A stretch of 64,000 nt of DNA from an uncultured bacterium (GCA_949286705.1 CASEDF010000006.1:62001-126000); one strand, 5' to 3'; positions 8,038 to 16,935 are shown, counted from the first letter of the stretch. The notes: generated by a model from the sequence alone, not told the origin. Program-made: numbers and translations.

Positions 8038-9477
8038 ATGAAAATTTTACCGGTAAATTTATTTAACAAACAAACAAGAAGAATAGAGAACAATCAATAT
8101 GATTATTCTCCTGATAAACTGCTTATCAAACCTGTGTTAACTATGGACAGTGTAACGTTCACAGGTAAATCCGCAATGACAATAAAAGATTTTAAAAAGC
8201 TCGGCAGATATATGACATGCCTGTATTCTGGCGAAAAAATGATTACAAGCGAACAATTAACGAAAATGAAAAAACGCGGATTTTTTCAAGGACCGATAAG
8301 CGAAGTAGTCAGAAAATTAAAACCTTACGGGAATAAATACCTTGAACCGATCGAAAAAGAAGTTTTTAACAGAATAGAAAAAGCATCAAAAGAAACACCC
8401 GACGTTGATCTTCCACAACTTTTCAAAAACTGGTACAAAACCACCCGTTCAAATTTCAGAAAAGTTCAAAAGCCGAAATTTGATGCCATAAAAACACTTG
8501 GCGCAGAACTTCCTCAAGAATACGTCCAGCCGTTTTTTGAATTTATGGAAACTGTTGATAAAAAACTTTATGACCAGCCCATAAAACAAGAATTCAGTCT
8601 GAAAGAGTTCACTTATAAAATAACCAAAATTATTGATAAGATGTCTGACGGTAACCTCAAAAACCGCATGCAAAAATTACTTAATATGCTGCACGACGAA
8701 AACTTGAATTCCAACAAAAAGCCTCTGCCATCTTCGTTTGTAAAACAGGTGTTTGACTTTAAAAATGTAAAAGTCCCCGGCAGAAAAGCTCTGTATTATG
8801 ACAAAAATTACAAACAATACGAAACAAACAAAGATGCAGTACGCATTGCTATTATAGAAAAAATGAGAAACACGGCAGAGATGAAAGGTTATAAAAAACT
8901 TGAGAAACTTTGCGCGGAAAATATCGGTATGATTGAAGGCATTCCTGTCCATGTACCGTTCAGTAATAAAGCTTTCGTTTATGATCTGGATAAACTTCTT
9001 GAAGATATGCCCGATAAAGCACTTAAACAAAAAATGATAGATATAGCAATGAATTTGCCGACATCATCAAGAAGTGCTGACGCTTTGATTTTGAAATTCC
9101 GCGATGCTGACCCGAATATCATCGGCGACAGATTATTTAATCCTTCAATGGTTTCGTTAGAGCATTTGAAAGCCAAATCCGAAGGCGGAGCAAATACCAT
9201 CGCGAACTGTGCTCTTGCCAAAAAACAAATAAATTCAGACAGACAAAGCAAACCGCTTTGGCAGGTGCTGATAAATTACCCGCTGAAAAATCAGCAAAAA
9301 TATGTTGATAACCTTGCAAAACTTGTAAACAGAGGCAAATTAAACTACGAGGACGCATTGGCACAGGTACAAACAATTGAACGCGAAGGACATATTATTC
9401 TTGATAAGTCAAAACTTAAAAAAGTTGAAAATCCTCTTATAGAAAAGCTCAAAGAAAAATTCTCAGTACTCGGTTAA
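8038..9477 (+). CDS. HNH-like protein with N-terminal 'FTG' module
   Basis: A 479-residue protein with no signal peptide. The first ~45 residues are a low-complexity module beginning MKILPVN and ending 'SVTFTGKSAM', a pattern shared by other unrelated genes in the window. Near residue 375 a stretch 'VSLEHLKAKSEGGAN' then 'NCALAKKQINSDRQSK' resembles an HNH-nuclease core (E/D-H ... GGxN ... N ... N). The Cys pairs that some HNH enzymes use to bind zinc are absent. The rest (45-360) is helical and unrecognised. Function is unassigned; a nuclease activity is only a possibility. It has its own Shine-Dalgarno (AGGAG) right after the tsaB terminator. Confidence 0.6.
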   Translation: MKILPVNLFNKQTRRIENNQYDYSPDKLLIKPVLTMDSVTFTGKSAMTIKDFKKLGRYMTCLYSGEKMITSEQLTKMKKRGFFQGPISEVVRKLKPYGNKYLEPIEKEVFNRIEKASKETPDVDLPQLFKNWYKTTRSNFRKVQKPKFDAIKTLGAELPQEYVQPFFEFMETVDKKLYDQPIKQEFSLKEFTYKITKIIDKMSDGNLKNRMQKLLNMLHDENLNSNKKPLPSSFVKQVFDFKNVKVPGRKALYYDKNYKQYETNKDAVRIAIIEKMRNTAEMKGYKKLEKLCAENIGMIEGIPVHVPFSNKAFVYDLDKLLEDMPDKALKQKMIDIAMNLPTSSRSADALILKFRDADPNIIGDRLFNPSMVSLEHLKAKSEGGANTIANCALAKKQINSDRQSKPLWQVLINYPLKNQQKYVDNLAKLVNRGKLNYEDALAQVQTIEREGHIILDKSKLKKVENPLIEKLKEKFSVLG

Positions 9478-9580
9478 ACATTAACAAATGTAAATTTTTC
9501 TTGCCTTTTGCCTAAAAACATTAAATATTTCAAAGAAGGTTTCCGAATATTCATGTGTACACAAGATAGGGAATAGTCTC

Positions 9581-9868
9581 ATGGCAGAAGCAGGATTTTC
9601 ATTTAACAGACCATATAAACCTTTCGGACTTAATGTAAAAGTTCCGGAAAGAACACTGAAACAGGCGGGCGAAACTTTAGGCAACCTTGCAAAAGGACCT
9701 GCTGATCCGCTTTTCAAATTTTTAGAAGAAAACGAACAGGTATTTAACGGTGATTTAAATTTCCAAATAAACAGAATCAGCGCGCAAAGCTTTACAATAG
9801 GTTCTGCAATGCGTATGGAAGACGAAAAAATGAACGGTATGCCGCCAAGCTTTGATATGCATTTCTAA
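9581..9868 (+). CDS. Small hypothetical protein (95 aa)
   Basis: A 95-residue protein, no signal peptide or membrane segment, beginning 'MAEAGFSFNRPYKPFGLNVK'. The first 20 residues have the 'FSF...FG' flavour of the N-terminal modules seen elsewhere. It is followed closely by two terminator hairpins, which supports a separate transcript. Start chosen at ATG 9581 with a weak GGGA site upstream. No family was recognised. Confidence 0.6.
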   Translation: MAEAGFSFNRPYKPFGLNVKVPERTLKQAGETLGNLAKGPADPLFKFLEENEQVFNGDLNFQINRISAQSFTIGSAMRMEDEKMNGMPPSFDMHF

Positions 9869-9887
9869 AAAATATTTTATTGTCTAT

Positions 9888-9925
9888 AAACGATAGAAAG
9901 ACCCGAAGAGGGTCTTTTATCGTTT
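9888..9925 (+). terminator. Terminator hairpin after 9581 gene
   Basis: Arms AAACGATA/ATCGTTT enclosing AAGACCC gaaga GGGTCTT. The inner GC-rich stem is followed by TTTT. Confidence 0.7.
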
Positions 9926-9940
9926 AAAATTTATAATCAC

Positions 9941-9969
9941 AAAAGACCACAAGTTGGTCTTTTTTTTTG
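9941..9969 (+). terminator. Second terminator hairpin before pnp
   Basis: AAAAGACCA pairs with TGGTCTTTT and is followed by a long T run. The pnp -35 candidate (TTGGTC, 9954-9959) overlaps its 3' arm. Confidence 0.7.
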
Positions 9970-9982
9970 TTTAAGTTATAAT
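9954..9982 (+). promoter_or_regulatory. Candidate sigma-70 promoter for pnp
   Basis: -35 TTGGTC (9954-9959), 17-bp spacer, -10 TATAAT (9977-9982). The -35 lies in the right arm of the preceding terminator. Confidence 0.5.
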
Positions 9983-10050
9983 AAAAACGAACAAAAGAAA
10001 TGTATCACAATAAAAAGCGTTTAGGAAGAACGCAGGAAAGGAAAAGAATT

Positions 10051-12195
10051 ATGACAATTCCTCAAACTCACAAAACTCAATTGGAAATCGGCGGGAAAAC
10101 CGTTACAATTGAAACAGGGAAGTATGCACAATCCACAAACGGTTCCGTTACGGTAAGATGCGGCGACACAATGTTATTTGTTCATTGCGTTGTATCAAAA
10201 GAACCCCGTGTCGGAATAGACTTTTTCCCGCTATTAATTGATTATGAAGAAAGAATGTCCTCAATCGGACGTATTCCCGGCGGATACAACCGTTCAGAAG
10301 GAAAAGCAAGCGACAAAGCCATTCTGGTATCACGTTTAATCGACAGACCAATCAGACCGCTTTTCCCGAAAGGATACAGAAATGATATACAAATTGTAGC
10401 GCAATTATTCAGCTATGATCAGCAAAACCAGCCTGACACACTTGCAATGCTCGGTGCATCATTTGCTTTAATGCTTTCAGGAGCACCGTTTGAAGGTCCT
10501 ATCGGCGCAGTCAGAGTTTCAAAAGACGAAAACGGCAATATGATTGCAAACCCGACTCACCAACAGGCTGACAAATCCGATCTGGATATTGTTGTAGCAG
10601 GTACACATGATTCCGTAATCATGGTTGAAGCAGGCTGCAAATTCGTAACCGAAGACGATATTATGAACGCTGTTGAATTCGCTCAAGTAGAAATCAAAAA
10701 ACAATGCGAAGCACAAGAAGCTTTTGCAAAAGAATGCGGCGTTGTTAAAGAAGAATTCGTAAATCCTTACGATACAACCGAATTAAAGAAAATTATTGAC
10801 GAAACAGCTCACGATATGATTTTTGACGCATATCACAACTTTGACAGAGAATACAGACAAAATAAACTTGAAGAAGCTAAAAATCTTGTCAAAGAAAAAA
10901 TTGACGCATTGCCTGAAGATCATTACATCAAAAAAATCATTGAAGAAACAGGCATTGACTTTGTTGCAGAAGAATTCAAAAACGCAGAAAAGAAAATTAT
11001 GCGTGCAATGATTTTGGATGAAGGCGTAAGAGCAGATGGCAGAAAACCGACAGAAGTCCGTCCTATCTGGTGCGAGGTCGGTGTAATTCCCCGTGCACAC
11101 GGATCTGCAGTATTCACAAGAGGCCAAACACAAGTTTTATCAGTTGCAACACTTGCAGGCCCCGGAATGAAACAGGAACTTGACGGTGTTGATCCTGAAA
11201 CCGAAAAAACTTATATGCATAAATACATCTTCCCCGGATTTTCAGTGGGCGAAGTTAAACCTCTAAGAGGTCCCGGACGCCGCGAAGTAGGTCACGGAAA
11301 CTTGGCAGAACGCGCAAATGTTCCGGCACTTCCTTCTCAGGAAGAATTCGGCTACACAATCCGAGTAACTTCTGATGTTCTTGAATCAAACGGTTCAACT
11401 TCAATGGCGTCAACCTGCGGTTCATCTATGGCATTAATGAATGCCGGCGTTCCCGTTAAATGCATGATAGGCGGTGTTGCAATGGGTATGATAACGGAAG
11501 AAGGCAAAGAACCGGTTGTATTAACCGATATTCAAGGTATTGAAGACTTTTTGGGCGATATGGACTTTAAAGTTACGGGTAACGACACAGGTATTACCGC
11601 ACTTCAAATGGATATGAAGGCTAAAGGTATTGCAAACGATACTTTACGCCGTGCACTTCAACAGGCTAAAGAAGGCAGACTTCATATTTTAGGCGAAATG
11701 AGAAAGGTAATTACAGCTCCTGCAGATCATCTTTCACCGTTTGCGCCGAGCATTACAACAATGACAATTCCGACCGAAGATATCGGAACAGTTATCGGAC
11801 CCGGCGGAAAGCAAATCAGACAAATTATTGACGCTTCAGGCGCTGAAATCGATATTCAGGATAACGGTGTGGTTACAATTACATCAAACGATCAGGAAGG
11901 CGCTGAAATCGCTAAAAGAATGATTAAAGATTTAACATTCAAACCTGAAGTCGGTATGGTTATGAAAGGAAAAGTCGTTAGAATTATTCCTATCGGCGCA
12001 TTTGTAGAACTTTGCGGCGGAAAAGACGGTATGGTTCATATTTCTCAAGTTTGCAATGAACGTATTGAAACTATTGAACCGCACCTCCATATCGGTGATG
12101 AAGTTGTTGTTAAAATTATTAAAATTGATGACAAAGGCAGAGTTAACCTTACAATCAAAGGGGTAACAGAAGAAGAAAAAGCTCAATTTAATTAA
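10051..12195 (+). CDS. pnp: Polyribonucleotide nucleotidyltransferase (PNPase)
   Basis: A 714-residue enzyme that degrades RNA 3' to 5' using phosphate. Two RNase PH-like domains flank an all-helical domain; a KH domain (about 550-610, 'EDIGTVIGPGGKQIRQIIDA') and a C-terminal S1 domain ('GMVMKGKVVRIIPIGAFVEL') follow. The catalytic-side motif 'RRALQQAKEGRLHILGEM' is intact. I choose ATG 10051, after a purine-rich ribosome site (GGAAAGGAAAAG), over the upstream ATG at 10000, because the 17 extra residues are non-conserved and the core starts at MTIPQTHK. A bidirectional terminator follows at 12214. Confidence 0.96.
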   Translation: MTIPQTHKTQLEIGGKTVTIETGKYAQSTNGSVTVRCGDTMLFVHCVVSKEPRVGIDFFPLLIDYEERMSSIGRIPGGYNRSEGKASDKAILVSRLIDRPIRPLFPKGYRNDIQIVAQLFSYDQQNQPDTLAMLGASFALMLSGAPFEGPIGAVRVSKDENGNMIANPTHQQADKSDLDIVVAGTHDSVIMVEAGCKFVTEDDIMNAVEFAQVEIKKQCEAQEAFAKECGVVKEEFVNPYDTTELKKIIDETAHDMIFDAYHNFDREYRQNKLEEAKNLVKEKIDALPEDHYIKKIIEETGIDFVAEEFKNAEKKIMRAMILDEGVRADGRKPTEVRPIWCEVGVIPRAHGSAVFTRGQTQVLSVATLAGPGMKQELDGVDPETEKTYMHKYIFPGFSVGEVKPLRGPGRREVGHGNLAERANVPALPSQEEFGYTIRVTSDVLESNGSTSMASTCGSSMALMNAGVPVKCMIGGVAMGMITEEGKEPVVLTDIQGIEDFLGDMDFKVTGNDTGITALQMDMKAKGIANDTLRRALQQAKEGRLHILGEMRKVITAPADHLSPFAPSITTMTIPTEDIGTVIGPGGKQIRQIIDASGAEIDIQDNGVVTITSNDQEGAEIAKRMIKDLTFKPEVGMVMKGKVVRIIPIGAFVELCGGKDGMVHISQVCNERIETIEPHLHIGDEVVVKIIKIDDKGRVNLTIKGVTEEEKAQFN

Positions 12196-12213
12196 TGACA
12201 ACATAAAGATAAA

Positions 12214-12247
12214 AAATAACCTTCACTTAAGTGAAGGTTATTTTTTT
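12214..12247. terminator. Bidirectional terminator between pnp and the minus-strand gene
   Basis: Perfect palindrome AAATAACCTTCAC TTAA GTGAAGGTTATTT with T runs on both strands, serving pnp and the converging gene at 12249. Confidence 0.85.
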
Positions 12248-12248
12248 G

Positions 12249-14729
12249 CTATTTTTTCAGTGCATTAACAAAATATTGTGCCGAAACAAGCCTGTATTCA
12301 CACATTTTTTTGTATAGATCATAATTAAAAGGTTTAATATATTTATCCATATTTCCCAGATCTATTGATGCCATAAGACTAAATACTTCAGACTCATTTT
12401 TAATTAACTCAATAATAAGTCTTTCTGTTTTTGCATCAGTTAAATTCTTATCAGCTTTTTCATCAATAAAATAACGCAAAGTAGTATTTTGCGGAAGCAC
12501 ATAAGAGCGTTCCAGTGTTTTCACAAGGAAAGACCTGATTTCAGGATATTTTGCTATATTTTTTTGAATAGCATTATATAAATACACAAAAGGTTCGTTC
12601 AAAACAACGGATTTTTGTGTATCATAATTAATCAAGTTATCTATAATTGTGTAAATTATTTTTTTAATTTCTTTATTAGTTAACGGTTTTTGATATTTTT
12701 CAATAGTATCTTCTACAAATTTTTTATCTGCAACCGTCAAATCGGTAAATCCAGCCATTTTAAGAGTTGCGGAAATTTGTTCCGGGGTTAAAAAGGCTAT
12801 ATCGTGTCTTCTTAACAGCTTACTTTTCTTTAATGCATTTTTATGTAACATATCCATAAAATCAACATCTAAAATATCGGATATCTTTATATTTACATCT
12901 TCATCACCGGACAATAGCTTTTGTAAATCCCCTGATAATCCTGCCGTTTTATCTTCGGAATTCATAATTCTTACAACAAGCTCCATCATTGCCTGTGTTG
13001 CTATATCATAAGTTTTTTTATTCTTTTTTACAAAATCATTATAAACTTCTTCGGTTATTGCATTAGTTTCATCTTTCGGCATAAGCTGCTCTTTTATCAA
13101 TTCTGCATATTCCATATTTAATTCTATATTTTTATCAGGATTGTCAGACAATTGCTTATTGGATAAAAGATCTCCATGCTCCAATAAATTATCAACGTTA
13201 TATAACAAAGACAACATATAATCTTCATTAACCTTCGGATGATTTAATACGAATTTTGTATATTGTTTTGCATAATTTTTAGGTAAAAATCTATACTCAC
13301 TTGCAAATTTTTGAGCCATTAATTCTGAAAGATTTGCTACAATAGAAATTTTTACACCGTCTTTAACCCAAAAAGTATAGAGTTTGCCGTTATTTTTTTC
13401 TGCTTCTTTTGCGAGATGCTCATCAAACGTCAACATTTCGGCAGGTTCTTCTTTTACAGATTCTGCCTGTATCTTATTTTGTTCAACCTGATCAAGTTTC
13501 CTGAACATTTCATCATATTCAGCCTGAATACGATAGTGTTCAATTTCCTGAGCTTCTCTTTTGTCTTTTATTCCGCGTGCATATTCCAGAAGCTCCTGAA
13601 ACTCTTCATTATTTCCGTCTGCGCCATAAACATCAAAGAAAAATCTGATTGTAGATGACATTACAAGTGAACGTAATTCTCTTGTTTCAGGAGATTTCCA
13701 ATAATCTTTAAATTTTTGTTTTTGAGATTTAGTTAAATTTTCATAGTTATCAAAAAATTCTTTCATTTCTTCGGAAACATGCAATTTTTCGAGAACAACT
13801 GAATTTATTTCGCCCATATATTTAGCAACAAAATTTAAAGATTCGGGATCTTTCAAATTACGTTTTTTCAATAACTTTTCAGTTTCTTTTCTGTCCCCCA
13901 TACCTTCAAGCATTGCGTCAGTAATTTTGTCAATTTCCCAATCTTTCAAATCCCCGAAACGTTTTTTAGGCGGTTGTTTTACAGTACTTTCACGGTGAAC
14001 CGAACCGGAAGAGGCAGTTCTTCCGCTTTCCACATTTCTTGGAATATAAACATAAGGAAAATCTTCACGTGTTGCGATAAAAGATTTCCAGAAATTCCGC
14101 TGCGGGAAATGTATCCCGAATGCTTTTAAATCAACATATTGAATATCGCTCAAGCCTTTATATACAACACTTTTATCTCTTTGGAAATCTTTATTGATTT
14201 CTTTTAAAGTTTTACCTTCGACATAAATCTTTTTCAAAATATACATACCCAAATCATCTTTTCCGTTTTTGAACAAAGATTTGTCAGCATAATATTCATC
14301 TTCGCGGACAAGCGCCAATTCGCCAAGCACACCGGTTCTTGCTTTTCTGGAGGATTGTGAGTGTAAATCCGCGAATAAAGGTTCATCGGGGAAGGCTGCT
14401 TTTACTTCTTCCAAACTCTGCATATCGGAAATTTTGCCGAAAACCTCTTTCATTGCTTGAGCAGGAGGTATTGTTTTTCTAAAGCCGTAATTGTCGGGAT
14501 TGTAAATATACCGGTGCAAAGTTTTAGGCATACCTTCTTTGTTAAAATCCTGCTCATAAAAATTTTCAGGGGATCTGAACAATCTTGCACCAAAAGATAT
14601 ATTATAATCTTTATAGGCTATCGGATTATACGAATTGCCGGCTCCTGAAAATTTATTATCCTCGTGTTTATTATTCTGCTGCCTGTTATTTACGTATGAT
14701 TTAATTGCGGGGTTAAAGTATATTTTCAT
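12249..14729 (-). CDS. Large hypothetical protein with N-terminal 'SFG' module (826 aa)
   Basis: An 826-residue protein without signal peptide or membrane segments, very rich in Glu/Lys and predicted helical. The start 'MKIYFNPAIKSYVNNRQQ' followed by an Asn-rich stretch and 'YNISFGARLF' matches the module on the genes at 8038, 42921 and 45325. Around 100-180 there is a possible helix-turn-helix-like piece ('LKEINKDFQRDKSVVYKGL'). No enzyme motif was found. It converges on pnp with a shared terminator, and its upstream region faces the divergent kinase gene at 14858. It is translated from an ATG with AGGAAG upstream. Confidence 0.7.
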   Translation of the reverse strand: MKIYFNPAIKSYVNNRQQNNKHEDNKFSGAGNSYNPIAYKDYNISFGARLFRSPENFYEQDFNKEGMPKTLHRYIYNPDNYGFRKTIPPAQAMKEVFGKISDMQSLEEVKAAFPDEPLFADLHSQSSRKARTGVLGELALVREDEYYADKSLFKNGKDDLGMYILKKIYVEGKTLKEINKDFQRDKSVVYKGLSDIQYVDLKAFGIHFPQRNFWKSFIATREDFPYVYIPRNVESGRTASSGSVHRESTVKQPPKKRFGDLKDWEIDKITDAMLEGMGDRKETEKLLKKRNLKDPESLNFVAKYMGEINSVVLEKLHVSEEMKEFFDNYENLTKSQKQKFKDYWKSPETRELRSLVMSSTIRFFFDVYGADGNNEEFQELLEYARGIKDKREAQEIEHYRIQAEYDEMFRKLDQVEQNKIQAESVKEEPAEMLTFDEHLAKEAEKNNGKLYTFWVKDGVKISIVANLSELMAQKFASEYRFLPKNYAKQYTKFVLNHPKVNEDYMLSLLYNVDNLLEHGDLLSNKQLSDNPDKNIELNMEYAELIKEQLMPKDETNAITEEVYNDFVKKNKKTYDIATQAMMELVVRIMNSEDKTAGLSGDLQKLLSGDEDVNIKISDILDVDFMDMLHKNALKKSKLLRRHDIAFLTPEQISATLKMAGFTDLTVADKKFVEDTIEKYQKPLTNKEIKKIIYTIIDNLINYDTQKSVVLNEPFVYLYNAIQKNIAKYPEIRSFLVKTLERSYVLPQNTTLRYFIDEKADKNLTDAKTERLIIELIKNESEVFSLMASIDLGNMDKYIKPFNYDLYKKMCEYRLVSAQYFVNALKK

Positions 14730-14857
14730 ATGGTCTTCCTTTATTTTTCGACAACAATATTAAATCCGTAAAAATTTTTTTTTGACACGTTAAGAATAAA
14801 CATTAAAAAATTTTAACATTTTTATGCTAAGATAAAAACAAAGAAGGGGAAAGATTT

Positions 14858-15907
14858 ATGTTTGACGTAATTACAATCGGAAGTGCGACAATGGATGTAT
14901 TTGTGGAAAGTGACGATGCAAATATAGTATCCGTTTGCAGAAAAGATAAAAAAACGGAATTTATGAGCTATCCGTATGGTGCCAAACTGGAAATAACGGA
15001 TTTTGATTCACAGGTCGGAGGAGGAGGAATAAATACAGCCGTAAATTTTGCGAATTTAGGGCTAAAAACAAGCGCCATATTCAAAGTCGGCAACGATATT
15101 TATTCAAAAGGCATTTTCAAATCTTTTGAAAATAAAAATGTTGATTTATCCAATGCGATTCAAAGAGATGACGTCAGCACAGGGTTTTCAATTATCCTGA
15201 CGAGTTTTGAAGGCGACAGAACCGTTCTTGCACACAGAGGCGCAAACGCTTTAATCCAAAAATCAGAAATAAATTTTGACGCGATAAAAAATTCTACGCT
15301 GCTTTATATTGCGCCCTTAAACGGTGAAAGCAACAAAGTTCTGGATGATATAGTTAATTTTGCAAAAGAAAACGGGACTTTTGTATGTTTTAACGCAGGC
15401 ACAACAAGCATTAAAAAGGGATTTAACTACCTTAAAAAGATTATATCCACAGCACAAATCGTTGTAATGAATAAAGACGAAGCCTCAATGGCAACGGAAA
15501 TTCAAATACGCCCTGATACACGCGACGAAAAATTTTCGGATCAATTAATCCATCCGGATTTAAAGGAAATGTTCAAAAAATTAAGAATATCCGATTATCA
15601 GGTAATAGTAATCACAGACGGCGGAAACGGCGCCTATGCCTATGACGGAAATAATTACTACCACTGTCCTATATTTGACGGACCTGTTGTATCAACGCTC
15701 GGAGCAGGCGATGCTTTTGCATCAACATTCTGCGCTGCATTACAAAGAACTAACCGCAATTTAGGCAAATCTTTAATGTATGCGTCCGTGAATTCAGCTG
15801 GAGTTGTTTCCCAATTCGGCGCAACACAGGGGCTTTTAACTTTTGAAGAAATAGAAAAAAGATTAGCGGATAATCCAAAATATCACTACGTTGTTATTGA
15901 GGAATAA
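14858..15907 (+). CDS. PfkB/ribokinase family carbohydrate kinase
   Basis: A 349-residue kinase. The N-terminal 'DVITIGSATMDVFVES' and 'GGGGINTAVNFANLGL' and the C-terminal catalytic signature 'LGAGDAFASTFCAAL' (PfkB signature 2, with the catalytic Asp) are present. The family phosphorylates sugars, nucleosides or fructose phosphates using ATP; the substrate cannot be named. It has a clear ribosome site (GAAGGGGAAAG). No neighbour suggests a pathway; the gene sits between an unknown protein and a broken pilin locus. Confidence 0.85.
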   Translation: MFDVITIGSATMDVFVESDDANIVSVCRKDKKTEFMSYPYGAKLEITDFDSQVGGGGINTAVNFANLGLKTSAIFKVGNDIYSKGIFKSFENKNVDLSNAIQRDDVSTGFSIILTSFEGDRTVLAHRGANALIQKSEINFDAIKNSTLLYIAPLNGESNKVLDDIVNFAKENGTFVCFNAGTTSIKKGFNYLKKIISTAQIVVMNKDEASMATEIQIRPDTRDEKFSDQLIHPDLKEMFKKLRISDYQVIVITDGGNGAYAYDGNNYYHCPIFDGPVVSTLGAGDAFASTFCAALQRTNRNLGKSLMYASVNSAGVVSQFGATQGLLTFEEIEKRLADNPKYHYVVIEE

Positions 15908-15912
15908 GCTGG

Positions 15913-15941
15913 TTGCACACATGTATAAAAAATGATATAAT
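15913..15941 (+). promoter_or_regulatory. Promoter of the 15975 poly-G leader
   Basis: -35 TTGCAC (15913-15918), 17-bp spacer, -10 TATAAT (15936-15941), then a GGAGG ribosome site (15963-15967) 7 nt before the ATG at 15975. Confidence 0.6.
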
Positions 15942-15974
15942 AAACCCGTAACAGAATATTTTGGAGGTTAAAAA

Positions 15975-16028
15975 ATGGGCGCAAATACGCATAATAACTA
16001 CTTTTCATCCAGGGGGGGGGCAGCTTAA
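15975..16028 (+). CDS. Short poly-G leader ORF, locus 2
   Basis: A 17-codon ORF (MGANTHNNYFSSRGGAA, then TAA) with promoter and strong ribosome site. The G9 tract is 16012-16020. With G10 it would extend about 50 codons further and stop at TAA near 16150, in a frame different from the pilin remnant; with G8 it stops a few codons on. So unlike loci 1 and 3 no tract length joins it to the pilin remnant, as expected if the pilin N-terminus here has been lost. Confidence 0.5.
   Translation: MGANTHNNYFSSRGGAA
16012..16020 (+). repeat. Poly-G tract (G9), locus 2
   Basis: Nine Gs inside the short leader ORF, following AGG/TCC codons; third instance of the same design in the window. Confidence 0.9.
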
Positions 16029-16051
16029 CCTCCGCGGGTAATTCTATTCCC

Positions 16052-16115
16052 TGTCATGCTGAACTGGTTTCAGCATCTCATAATAAAGAGATTCCGAAAC
16101 CAGTTCGGAATGACA
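16052..16115. repeat. Inverted pair of REP-like elements
   Basis: Two 28-bp REP copies face each other (16052-16079 minus sense, 16088-16115 plus sense) with an 8-nt loop, forming a long hairpin. The arms are imperfect to each other (GCT vs TCC changes). It replaces the region that should encode the prepilin signal helix of the following pilin remnant. The arrangement resembles BIME-type paired REP elements. Confidence 0.8.
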
Positions 16116-16888
16116 AATATTGCCGCCATGACTATTCCGACTCTTGTCGCTAATTACCAGAATAAAGCCTGGAATACTTCCGCTCAAGTATTTGAAAGAA
16201 AACTTGAAGAAGCTCTTAAAACTATGCACACTCAGCAGGTTTTGGCTGGCTATAGCTCTACTGCAGATTTTGTTAATACTTTAGGTAAATATTTCAAAAT
16301 TACTAAAGTTTGCTCCAATGATGATATCATGTCCTGTTTTGAAGACAAAGTTCGTTGGGGGAAAAATGAACTCGAAGTCAGTACTCAAAATGTTAAAACC
16401 GCTGCTCAAATATCAATGTTACCGAAATTGACGGACACAAACCATGCTCTATTCTACTCTCCGATGGTACTTGCTTTACTAAACCTTTTAAACCTGATCC
16501 GCTAACTAAAGCTGAGTGTGAACAATTAAAAGATGATCTCGGAATTAATGAATGTTACTACGATACTGACTTTTGGGCTGGTGCTGTTAAAGCTTGCGGC
16601 GGCGTTACTAAAATGCCTACAATGGCACAGTTAGCAGATATAGCAAACTATGTGTATAATACCTCAGGTATTGGCGCAAAACAGGATGTCTCCAATTTAA
16701 CATTAGACTATGATAAAGTTGCAGAGCTTGGTTTCACTGCCTCTCCAGGCTCTGCCTTCTACGTTTGGTCCGGCGAGGAGTATAGTACCATCATCGCGTA
16801 CGGCCGCGACTTCAACCCTACCTATACGTACTGGAACCGCAGCAACCGTTACAATAGCAATCGTCAGGCGGTTTGCCTGGGTGATTAA
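16116..16888 (+). pseudogene. Broken pilin-like gene (DGR-target-like), locus 2
   Basis: Remnant of a pilin-like gene closely related to the one at 20053: 'MTIPTLVANYQNKAWNTSAQVFERKLEEA' compares with 'MTIPTLVANYQSRVWNTSSQVFERKLEEA' there (shown in parts). The prepilin signal is gone, replaced by the REP hairpin. A second lesion near 16412 is an out-of-frame internal deletion: the frame passes from 'KTAAQIS' to another frame 'NVTEIDGHKPC', continuing 'YYDTDFWAGAVKACGGV' and ending 'NRQAVCLGD'. The middle third of the paralogue (about 60 codons) is missing. The C-terminal part is described separately. Confidence 0.75.
16758..16888 (+). other. Candidate DGR variable region (C-type-lectin-like tail)
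   Basis: The last ~43 codons of the broken pilin. Codons from 16779 on are dominated by NNC triplets (ACC ATC ATC, TAC GGC CGC GAC TTC AAC, AAC CGC AGC AAC, TAC, AGC) coding Asn, Ser, Tyr, Thr, Ile, Asp, Gly, Arg. The rest of this AT-rich genome prefers T-ending codons. That is what repeated AAC codons look like after adenine-directed mutagenesis by a diversity-generating retroelement. The translated tail (FYVWSGEEY..., ...NRQAVCLGD) has a C-type-lectin flavour. No template repeat or reverse transcriptase is in the window, so the call rests on codon pattern alone. Confidence 0.55.
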
Positions 16889-16935
16889 TACCCTCACCCG
16901 AATTTCTAAACTCACAAGTTCGTTAAGAAATTATA

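Noticed and set aside
10000-10050. Upstream ATG for pnp
   Set aside because: Adds 17 non-conserved residues; ATG 10051 has the better ribosome site.
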